Shown here: one piece after another, positions 45,851 to 54,726 of the stretch | Position numbering within the stretch: position 1 is the first letter of the stretch | Layout: every line of letters starts with the position of its first letter | Assembly (NCBI GenBank): GCA_035513215.1 | Contig: DATKCK010000106.1 | Span: 45,978 to 109,977, forward strand | Source of the DNA: DATCZB01 sp035513215 | GTDB lineage: Bacteria; Pseudomonadota; Gammaproteobacteria; Steroidobacterales; Rariloculaceae | DNA length: 64,000 bases | Direction: 5' to 3' | Translations under genes and position numbers: made by a program | The notes under the pieces: generated by a model | What the model was told of the DNA's origin: nothing | The model's input: only the letters and a program-made list of their open reading frames with translations | Database searches by the model: none

Positions 45851-46651
45851 CTAGGCGTCGGAGGGGTCGTCGCCCGAGGAGTCGCCAAAGTTCTGCTGCA
45901 ATACGCGTCGCGTGTCGTCCGCCAGATCGCGCATGCCGAGCGAATCGTAAGCCTCGATCAGTAGCGTCAGCGTTTCTTCCAGCTCCGGCGAGCCGGGGTA
46001 GTTCTCGATCGCGAACTTGGCGCGCTGCATCGCGGCGACATAGGCGCCACGCTGGAGATAGTAGCGGGCGACGTGGTTCTCGTAGATCGCGAGCCGGTTC
46101 CGCAGGTAGATCATGCGCTGGCGCGCATCCGCCACGTAGACGCTGTCGGGAAACTGGCGAATCAGGTCCTGGAAGGCCGAGAAGGCGAGATAGGTTTCCT
46201 TGGGCGGTCTTTCGGTGATATCGACTCTGAACAGCCGCTCGAGGATGTTCGGTTCCTTATCGAAATAGATCATGCCCATCATGTAGAGGCAGTAGGCCAC
46301 CTCGGGCAGTCTCGGGTTCTCGCGCACGAAAGTCTCGGCGATGTCGATGGCTTCGACGTATTGGCCGGCGCGATAGAAAGCGAAGAGAAGGTCGAGCTGC
46401 GCCTGTCGTGCCTGCGGCGCGAACGGATAGCGAATGCTCAGGTTCCGGAAGTTGACGATGGCGCCGGCGTAATTGTTCGCGCGCAACTGCTCGGCACCCT
46501 GCTCGTAGAGCTGCGCTGCGCCGATCTCCTGAATGGCGTCATCGCCGCCGCAGGCAGTCAACATCATCGACAAAACGGCCGACATCAGTATCGCGCTTCG
46601 CGACAGACTCGCGAACGGGCTAAGCTTGGCAATCGAGGTCTTCATCGGCAC
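45851..46651 (-). CDS. bamD: Outer membrane assembly lipoprotein BamD
   Basis: A 266-residue lipoprotein of the BAM complex, which inserts beta-barrel proteins in the outer membrane. The signal peptide ends in the lipobox LTAC with Cys34. The mature part is built of TPR-like helices: YEQGAEQLRANNYAGAIVNF, RYPFAPQARQAQLDLLFAFY, and RQFPDSVYVADARQRMIYLR, all typical of BamD. The acidic tail DSSGDDPSDA is not conserved in the family. An ATG two codons in (MKTSIAKL) may be the true start. It is divergent from rluD, as in most gammaproteobacteria. Confidence 0.94.
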   Translation of the reverse strand: MPMKTSIAKLSPFASLSRSAILMSAVLSMMLTACGGDDAIQEIGAAQLYEQGAEQLRANNYAGAIVNFRNLSIRYPFAPQARQAQLDLLFAFYRAGQYVEAIDIAETFVRENPRLPEVAYCLYMMGMIYFDKEPNILERLFRVDITERPPKETYLAFSAFQDLIRQFPDSVYVADARQRMIYLRNRLAIYENHVARYYLQRGAYVAAMQRAKFAIENYPGSPELEETLTLLIEAYDSLGMRDLADDTRRVLQQNFGDSSGDDPSDA

Positions 46652-46714
46652 GACGAATTATAGTGTATCGAGCGTCCGCGCCTGATCGGCGCGACGAAAC
46701 ATGACACGAGCGTA

Positions 46715-47677
46715 ATGAACGATTCCGTTTCGCGGCAGACGACCGTGCCGGCCGAGTTCGCCGGTCAGCGCCTGGACCGGGCCGTGGCCGAGATCTGGTC
46801 GGATTACTCCCGCAGCCGCATTCGCCAGTGGATCGAGTCCGGCGAGCTGACGCTCGATGGCGCCGTCGTCGCCCCGCGGCAGAAGCTCCGGGGCGGCGAG
46901 ACGATCGCCGTCGATGCCGCTATCGAGCCGGTGCTCGAGCTGGCTCCAGAGCCGATCCCGATCGAGATCCTCCACGAGGACGCCGACGTCATCGTCGTCG
47001 ACAAGCCGGCCGGGCTCGTCGTGCACCCGGGCGCCGGCAATCCGGGCGGGACGCTGCTGAATGCGCTGCTCAATTTCGATGCCTCCCTGGCACAGGTCCC
47101 TCGGGCGGGGCTCGTGCATCGGCTCGACAAGGACACGAGCGGGCTGCTCGTCGTCGCGAGGAATCTGATCTCGCAGCAGCGGCTCGTCGGAATGATCGAG
47201 CGGCGCGAGGTCACGCGCGTCTATCGGGCCGTCTGTCAGACGGCGTTGACCGGAGGCGGCGTCATCTCGGCCCCGATCGACCGCAATCCGCGGGATCGGA
47301 CGCGGATGGCGGTACGCGAAAACGGCCGCGAAGCGACGACGCGGTATCGGCTGATCGAGCGCTTCCGGGCGCAGAGTCACGTCGAGGTCGAGCTCGAGAC
47401 GGGCAGGACACATCAGATCCGCGTGCACATGGCGCACATCAGGGCGCCGCTCGTCGGCGATCCGGTTTACGGCGGCCGGCCGCGCCTGCCGCGGCGGCCG
47501 AGCGAGGACCTGCGCCGGGAGCTTACGGGTTTTCCACGTCAGGCCCTGCACGCCAGATCGCTGTCGTTTCGACACCCGGGCAGCGGCGAGGCTCTTCGTT
47601 TCGAAAGCGCGTTGCCCGAGGATATCGAACGACTCCTCGCGGTCCTTCGCAGCGACCGGGACGCCGACCGGTCATGA
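46715..47677 (+). CDS. rluD: 23S rRNA pseudouridine synthase RluD
   Basis: A 320-residue enzyme that makes pseudouridines 1911, 1915 and 1917 in helix 69 of 23S rRNA. An S4 domain (about 15-75, QRLDRAVAEIWSDYSRSRIR) precedes the catalytic domain with HRLDKDTSGLLVVAR near residue 135, whose Asp is catalytic, and GRTHQIRVHMAHI near 229. The neighbours bamD (divergent) and pgeF (overlapping downstream) are the usual context for RluD rather than RluC. Confidence 0.95.
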   Translation: MNDSVSRQTTVPAEFAGQRLDRAVAEIWSDYSRSRIRQWIESGELTLDGAVVAPRQKLRGGETIAVDAAIEPVLELAPEPIPIEILHEDADVIVVDKPAGLVVHPGAGNPGGTLLNALLNFDASLAQVPRAGLVHRLDKDTSGLLVVARNLISQQRLVGMIERREVTRVYRAVCQTALTGGGVISAPIDRNPRDRTRMAVRENGREATTRYRLIERFRAQSHVEVELETGRTHQIRVHMAHIRAPLVGDPVYGGRPRLPRRPSEDLRRELTGFPRQALHARSLSFRHPGSGEALRFESALPEDIERLLAVLRSDRDADRS

Positions 47678-48420
47678 CGGTTGCGGGCTACGCAGCCGAT
47701 TGGCCGGCACCGGCTGGCGTCAGGTCCTGGCAGACGACGCGCATCGGCGGCCTCAGCGAGGGCAGTTACTCGAGCCTGAACCTCGGGCCGCACGTCGGGG
47801 ACGACGCGAAAGCCGTCGCCGCCAATCGCAAACGCCTTCGCACCGATCTCGATCTGCCCGGCGAGCCCGTCTGGCTCGAGCAGGTGCATGGGACCCGGAT
47901 TCTCCGCCCCGATCAGGGCGAGACCGGGCCCGCCGACGGTGCCGTGACGACGCGGGAAGGCGCCGTTCTCGCCGTCATGACGGCCGACTGCCTGCCGGTT
48001 CTGCTGACGACGAAGAGCGGCGGCATTGTCGGTATCGCGCATGCCGGCTGGCGTGGCCTCGCTGCCGGCGTCCTCGGGGCGGCGGTCGAGGCGCTGGCCT
48101 GCGAGCCGTCCGAGATTCTCGCCTGGCTCGGCCCGGCGATTTCCGAGCCGGCTTTCGAGGTCGGCGACGAGGTTCGCGAGACCTTTGTCGCGGCCGAGCC
48201 CGAGCATGCCCGGTATTTTCGACGGAATGCACGCAGCCGCTGGCAGGCCGATCTGCCCGCGCTTGCGCGCCGGGCGCTGGCCGCGGCCGGTGTGCGCGCC
48301 GTCTACGGCAATCCGGCATGTACTTTCGGTGACGCCGAACGCTACTTTTCGCACCGGCGCGAGGCGCCGTGCGGGCGCATGGCAAGCCTCGTCTGGCTCG
48401 AGAGCGGCGCGAAGCGTTGA
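47674..48420 (+). CDS. pgeF: Purine nucleoside phosphorylase/laccase-domain protein PgeF (YfiH)
   Basis: A 248-residue protein of the multi-copper polyphenol oxidase (YfiH) family; the E. coli member edits wrongly built peptidoglycan precursors. Metal-site motifs are LEQVHGTRI near residue 69, MTADCLPVLL near 107 and GIAHAGWRGL near 124, followed by CTFGDAERYFSHRRE near the end. The ATG overlaps the rluD stop. The sigma-32 type -35 element of clpB overlaps its stop codon. Confidence 0.92.
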   Translation: MTVAGYAADWPAPAGVRSWQTTRIGGLSEGSYSSLNLGPHVGDDAKAVAANRKRLRTDLDLPGEPVWLEQVHGTRILRPDQGETGPADGAVTTREGAVLAVMTADCLPVLLTTKSGGIVGIAHAGWRGLAAGVLGAAVEALACEPSEILAWLGPAISEPAFEVGDEVRETFVAAEPEHARYFRRNARSRWQADLPALARRALAAAGVRAVYGNPACTFGDAERYFSHRREAPCGRMASLVWLESGAKR

Positions 48421-48445
48421 GAATCGCGGCGCCCGGCCCCATTTA
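48417..48445 (+). promoter_or_regulatory. Sigma-32 (heat-shock) promoter of clpB
   Basis: TTGAGA at 48417-48422 is followed after 14 bases by CCCCATTTA (48437-48445), a full match to the CCCCATNT -10 of RpoH promoters with a near-consensus -35. The start would be about 35 bases before the clpB ATG. The -35 overlaps the pgeF TGA. Confidence 0.82.
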
Positions 48446-48486
48446 GATCGAGCCGCCTCGCTGCCGCGGCCGAGGAGTCATATCGC

Positions 48487-51084
48487 ATGCGAATGGACAA
48501 GCTGACGACCCGCTTTCAACAGGCGCTCTCCGATGCGCAATCGCTGGCCGTGGGCAAGGACCACCAGGTGCTGGAGCCCGTGCACGTCCTGGCCGCGATG
48601 CTCGAGCAGGAAGGCGGCGCGATCGGCGGTCTTCTGACCAAGGCGGGCGTCAATCTGAATCGCCTGAGATCGGAGCTCGGCGGCGCTCTCGACCGGCTGC
48701 CGACCGTCGAAGGCGCGCCCGGCGAGGTGCACATGTCGAGCGAGCTCGGCAAGACGCTCAACGTCGCGGACAAGCTCGCGCAAAAGCGCGGCGACGCATA
48801 CATTTCGAGTGAGCTCTTCCTGCTCGCCGCGCTCGACGTGCACGGCGAAGCGGCCAAGCTGCTCGAGGCTTGTGGCGCCGTCAAGGGCGCGATCGCCCAG
48901 GCGATCGACGAGGTTCGCGGCGGCGCTCAGGTGGAAGACCCCAATGCCGAGGATACGCGCCAGGCGCTCGGGCGCTATACGATCGACCTGACCGAGCGCG
49001 CCGAGCAGGGCAAGCTCGATCCCGTCATCGGCCGCGATGACGAGATTCGCCGGACGATCCAGGTATTGCAGCGGCGGACGAAGAACAACCCGGTCCTGAT
49101 CGGCGAGCCCGGCGTCGGCAAGACCGCGATCGTCGAAGGGCTTGCACAGCGCATCGTCAACGGCGAGGTTCCCGAGAGTCTGAAATCGAAGCGCGTGCTG
49201 GCGCTCGACATGGGCTCGCTGATCGCCGGCGCCAAGTTCCGTGGCGAGTTCGAGGAGCGGCTCAAGGCCGTGCTGAACGAGCTCGCCAAGCAGGAGGGAC
49301 AGATCATTCTCTTCATCGACGAGCTGCACACGATGGTCGGTGCCGGCACGGCCGAAGGAGCGATGGATGCCGGCAATATGCTGAAGCCCGCTCTCGCCCG
49401 CGGCGAGCTGCATTGCGTCGGCGCGACGACGCTCGACGAGTATCGCAAGTATGTCGAGAAGGACGCGGCGCTCGAGCGGCGCTTTCAGAAGGTGCTCGTC
49501 GAGGAGCCGAGCGTCGAGGACACGATCGCGATTCTGCGCGGGCTCAAGGAAAAGTACGCCGTCCACCATCAGGTCGAGATCACCGATCCCGCGATCGTGA
49601 CGGCGGCTCAGCTCTCGCATCGCTATATCAGCGACCGGCAACTTCCGGACAAGGCCATCGACCTGATCGACGAGGCCGCATCGCGAATCCGGATGGAGAA
49701 CGAGTCCAAGCCCGAGGAAATGGACCGGCTCGAGCGCAAGCTCAATCAGCTCAAGATCGAGCGCGAGGCCCTGCGCAAGGAGTCCGACGATGCCTCGAAG
49801 AAGCGCTTTGCCGATCTCGAGGAGCAGATCGGCAAGCTCGAGCGGGAATATGCCGATCTCGACGAGATCTGGCGCGCGGAGAAGGCCGCCGTGCAGGGCG
49901 CGAACCAGGTCAAGGAAGAGCTCGAGGCCGCGAGGCTCGAGCTCGAGAAGGCGCAAAGGGCATCCGATCTCGTGCGCCAGTCGGAGCTTCAGTACGGCAG
50001 GATCCCCGAGCTCGAGAAGCGCCTCGCAGAAGCGCTCGCCGGCGAGCAGGAAACAAGTTTCCGGCTGCTGCGCGACAAGGTGACCGAAGAGGAAATCGCC
50101 GAGGTCGTCTCGAAGTGGACCGGCATTCCGGTCTCGAAGATGCTCGAGAGCGAGCGCGACAAGCTGCTCAGCATGGAAGCCTTCCTCGAGCAGCGCGTCG
50201 TCGGCCAGAGCGAGGCGCTCGAGGCCGTGTCGAACGCGATCAGGCGCAGTCGCGCGGGCCTTGCCGATCCGAACCGGCCGAACGGCTCGTTTTTGTTCCT
50301 GGGTCCCACGGGTGTCGGCAAGACCGAGCTCACGAAGGCGCTCGCGGCGTTTCTGTTCGACACCGAAGAGGCCATCGTGCGTCTGGACATGTCCGAGTTC
50401 ATGGAGAGGCACTCGGTCGCGCGGCTGATCGGCGCGCCGCCCGGATACGTCGGCTACGAGGAAGGCGGTTATCTGACCGAGGCCGTCAGGCGAAAGCCCT
50501 ATTCGGTCGTCCTGCTCGACGAGGTCGAGAAGGCGCATCCGGATGTCTTCAACGTGCTGCTGCAGGTGCTAGATGACGGTCGCCTGACGGACGGCCAGGG
50601 ACGCACCGTCGATTTCCGCAACACGGTCATCGTGATGACGTCGAATCTCGGCAGCCAGCAGATCCAGGAGCTCGCCGGCGAGTCGAACTACTCGGCAATG
50701 AAGGCCGCCGTGATGGAGACGCTGACGCAGCACTTCAGGCCCGAGTTCCTGAATCGCATCGACGACGTCGTCGTGTTCCATCCGCTCGAGCCCGAGCACA
50801 TTCGCAGGATCGTCGATATCCAGCTCGAGTATCTACGGCGGCGCCTGGCCGACCGCGACATGTCGCTGACGCTCGGTGCCAGGGCGATCGAGCGGCTCGC
50901 CGAGGCGGGTTTCGATCCCGTCTACGGCGCAAGGCCCTTGAAGCGCGCCATCCAGCAGCAGATCGAGAACCCGCTCGCGCAGCGCATCCTGGCCGGCGAT
51001 TTCGGTCCCGGCGACACGATCGCCGTCAGCGCGCCAGAGGCCGGCGCGCTCCATTTTGGCAAGGAGACATCCGAGGCCGCCTGA
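48487..51084 (+). CDS. clpB: Disaggregase chaperone ClpB
   Basis: An 865-residue Hsp100 AAA+ protein that works with DnaK to dissolve aggregates. Domains in order: Clp N domain (about 1-145), AAA-1 with Walker A GEPGVGKTAIVEG near 205, the coiled-coil M domain (about 405-525, rich in E, K, L and R), AAA-2 with GPTGVGKTELTKAL near 605, and the C-terminal D2-small domain. The start MRMDKLTTRFQQALSDAQSLA matches the family. A sigma-32 type promoter lies upstream. Length is typical (857 in E. coli). Confidence 0.96.
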   Translation: MRMDKLTTRFQQALSDAQSLAVGKDHQVLEPVHVLAAMLEQEGGAIGGLLTKAGVNLNRLRSELGGALDRLPTVEGAPGEVHMSSELGKTLNVADKLAQKRGDAYISSELFLLAALDVHGEAAKLLEACGAVKGAIAQAIDEVRGGAQVEDPNAEDTRQALGRYTIDLTERAEQGKLDPVIGRDDEIRRTIQVLQRRTKNNPVLIGEPGVGKTAIVEGLAQRIVNGEVPESLKSKRVLALDMGSLIAGAKFRGEFEERLKAVLNELAKQEGQIILFIDELHTMVGAGTAEGAMDAGNMLKPALARGELHCVGATTLDEYRKYVEKDAALERRFQKVLVEEPSVEDTIAILRGLKEKYAVHHQVEITDPAIVTAAQLSHRYISDRQLPDKAIDLIDEAASRIRMENESKPEEMDRLERKLNQLKIEREALRKESDDASKKRFADLEEQIGKLEREYADLDEIWRAEKAAVQGANQVKEELEAARLELEKAQRASDLVRQSELQYGRIPELEKRLAEALAGEQETSFRLLRDKVTEEEIAEVVSKWTGIPVSKMLESERDKLLSMEAFLEQRVVGQSEALEAVSNAIRRSRAGLADPNRPNGSFLFLGPTGVGKTELTKALAAFLFDTEEAIVRLDMSEFMERHSVARLIGAPPGYVGYEEGGYLTEAVRRKPYSVVLLDEVEKAHPDVFNVLLQVLDDGRLTDGQGRTVDFRNTVIVMTSNLGSQQIQELAGESNYSAMKAAVMETLTQHFRPEFLNRIDDVVVFHPLEPEHIRRIVDIQLEYLRRRLADRDMSLTLGARAIERLAEAGFDPVYGARPLKRAIQQQIENPLAQRILAGDFGPGDTIAVSAPEAGALHFGKETSEAA

Positions 51085-51176
51085 GGAACCGATCTGCCCG
51101 GGGACCAATGTCCTTGCAATCGGCGAGGCTTGCCCAAAAATAGGCGCATCGGGTTTACGGATTTCGGAGCCGATTC

Positions 51177-51572
51177 ATGCCGATCTACGAATACCGCTGC
51201 CAAGCCTGCGGTCACACGCTCGACTGGCTGCAGAAAGTCAGCGATCCGCCGCTCAGCAAGTGTCCTTCCTGTAACGAGCCTGCGCTGAAGCGGCTGATCT
51301 CGGCGCCGTCCTTTCGCCTGAAGGGCGGCGGGTGGTACGAGACCGACTTCAAGTCGGACAAGGACAAGAGGCGCAATCTCGCGGAGACGGCGGGGGGCGA
51401 TTCGGGCGCCAAGGCCAGCACCGACGGGAAGAGCACCGACGGGAAGAGCACCGACGGGAAGAGCAAAGCCGACGACAAGCCGAAATCATCTGACCAGAAG
51501 ACGACGAAGAAAGGCGAAACGAGCAATGCCAAGCCGGACAAGAAGGCCGGCAAGGGCAGCGAGGCCGCTTGA
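51177..51572 (+). CDS. FmdB-family zinc ribbon protein
   Basis: A 131-residue protein. The first 50 residues form the FmdB zinc ribbon: MPIYEYRCQACGHTLDWLQK with the second Cys pair in CPSCNEPALKRLISAPSF. The rest is a hydrophilic tail rich in K, S, D and T with three STDGK units encoded by a 15-base tandem repeat. Function of the family is unclear. The order fmdB-DUF502-aspS is common in gammaproteobacteria. The next gene starts on the base after its stop. Confidence 0.88.
   Translation: MPIYEYRCQACGHTLDWLQKVSDPPLSKCPSCNEPALKRLISAPSFRLKGGGWYETDFKSDKDKRRNLAETAGGDSGAKASTDGKSTDGKSTDGKSKADDKPKSSDQKTTKKGETSNAKPDKKAGKGSEAA
51417..51464 (+). repeat. 15-bp tandem repeat inside the FmdB-family gene
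   Basis: Three identical copies of AGCACCGACGGGAAG (51417-51431, 51432-51446, 51447-51461) plus the first three bases of a fourth. Each adds STDGK in frame, so copy changes would lengthen or shorten the tail without breaking the gene. Confidence 0.9.
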
Positions 51573-52256
51573 TTGTTCAAGAACTTCGTTACCGGATTTC
51601 GACGCTATCTCGTCGCAGGGCTCCTGATATGGGTGCCGCTCGCGGTGACCGTTTTCATTTTCTCGCTGCTGCTCGGGCTGATGAACGGTGTGCTCGGCCT
51701 GCTGCCCTCCGCGTATCAGCCCCAGAACTGGGGATGGTGGCCGGATTGGATCCCCGGGCAGATCCCGGCCATCGTCGGCGCGGTCCTCGCCATCCTGATC
51801 CTTCTGATCACGGGCTTCCTCGGCGCCAACCTGATCGGCCGGCGCCTGGTCCATACCTACGAGCGGATCCTCGAGCGGATACCGCTGGTGCGTTCGGTTT
51901 ACGGCTCGGTCAAGCATTTCGCCGAGATCGTCTTTGCCGAGAACGGAACCTCGTTCAAGCAGGTGCTGATGATCGAGTATCCGCGGCCGGGGCTCTACAG
52001 TCTTTGCTTTCTGACGTCGGAAAACCCGCGCGAAGTTCAGCGACGCACCAACGATGACGTCGTCACCGTGTTCCTGCCGACGACACCGAACCCGACGTCG
52101 GGCTTCATGCTGTTCGTTCCGCGCAAGGACATCATCGAGCTCGACATGCCGATCGATGATGCGCTCAAGATGATCATCTCGCTCGGCGTCGTCGTCCCGA
52201 AATGGCACGAGGTCCATCCCGACCACGAGCTTGCGCAGTTCAAGGGCAGGTCGTAA
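51573..52256 (+). CDS. DUF502 inner-membrane protein
   Basis: A 227-residue protein with two membrane segments (about 12-38 and 62-85) and a soluble C-terminal domain. The motifs RIPLVRSVYGSVKHFAEIV near residue 102 and FLPTTPNPTSGFMLFVPRKD near 165 are diagnostic for DUF502. Its function is not known. The TTG start lies directly after the stop of the zinc ribbon gene, and aspS follows after 42 bases. Confidence 0.9.
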   Translation: MFKNFVTGFRRYLVAGLLIWVPLAVTVFIFSLLLGLMNGVLGLLPSAYQPQNWGWWPDWIPGQIPAIVGAVLAILILLITGFLGANLIGRRLVHTYERILERIPLVRSVYGSVKHFAEIVFAENGTSFKQVLMIEYPRPGLYSLCFLTSENPREVQRRTNDDVVTVFLPTTPNPTSGFMLFVPRKDIIELDMPIDDALKMIISLGVVVPKWHEVHPDHELAQFKGRS

Positions 52257-52298
52257 CATCCGGCCCCTTTCCCCTGCCGGCCCAAGGCTCTTGAGCCC

Positions 52299-54067
<1,769 letters not shown>

Positions 54068-54071
<4 letters not shown>

Positions 54072-54529
54072 CCGAGCGGCGAACGGAAGCCCACCCGTTT
54101 CGCCGGCCGGAGTCGGTTCTCGTGATCATCCATACGCCGGCACTCGAGTGCCTGCTGCTCGAGCGCGTCGAGCCCGAGGGCTTCTGGCAGTCGGTGACGG
54201 GCGCGCTCGACTGGGACGAGACGCCCGCCGAGGCGGCGGCGCGCGAGGTGCGGGAAGAGACCGGTCTCGATCCCGCGGGTCTTCGCGACGCAGCCGTCAC
54301 GCGCAGGTTTCCGATAAGGCCCGAGTGGCGCTCGCGCTATGCACCCGACGTCGCCGAGAACACCGAGCACCTCTGGTATCTCGAGCTCCTGCAGCGGAAG
54401 TCCGTAACCTTGGATCCGGCCGAGCACCGGGCCTATCGGTGGCTGCCGCTCGTGCGCGCGATCGAGACTGCGACGTCGTGGACCAACCGCGCGGGCTTCG
54501 AGCGGCTCGCTCGCGAGCACGTGGGGTGA
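54068..54529 (+). CDS. nudB: Dihydroneopterin triphosphate diphosphatase NudB
   Basis: A 153-residue Nudix hydrolase. The Nudix box GALDWDETPAEAAAREVREE followed by TGL fits the family, and FWQSVTGALDWDE with the late EHRAYRWLPLVRAIETATSW match NudB (folate pathway, removal of pyrophosphate from dihydroneopterin triphosphate). GTG start in a GTGA overlap with aspS, the same neighbour as in E. coli. The yebC-ruvCAB genes that often follow are absent; an inverted repeat and mutS follow instead. Confidence 0.9.
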
Positions 54530-54575
54530 TGAGCTAACGGTCCACGTGAGCGGTTCCCAATAGCTGGCTCGGTGG

Positions 54576-54726
54576 GATCCGGGCGCGTAAGGCAGGGGGC
54601 GCCGGCTCAGACAGTCCTCGCGCGGGGTGTGTTGGGGTTGGGGTCCTTGCTGGCGATAGCGACTCTCGCGGCAGTAGAGGGGCGCTGCGGAACTCGCCTG
54701 CGCCCCCTGCCTTACGCGCCCGGATC
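54576..54726. repeat. 27-bp perfect inverted repeat reaching into the 3' end of mutS
   Basis: The arm at 54576-54602 (starting GATCCGGGCGCGTAAGGCAG) is exactly complementary to the arm at 54700-54726, with a 97-base spacer that holds no gene. The second arm supplies the last codons and the TAA stop of mutS. The layout suggests a small non-autonomous element or a pair of REP-like sequences. It can also fold as a long hairpin between the converging nudB and mutS. Confidence 0.9.

Noticed and set aside
48478..50538. 686-codon open frame on the minus strand opposite clpB
   Set aside because: Shadow of clpB codon structure; leucine/arginine-rich without domain pattern.
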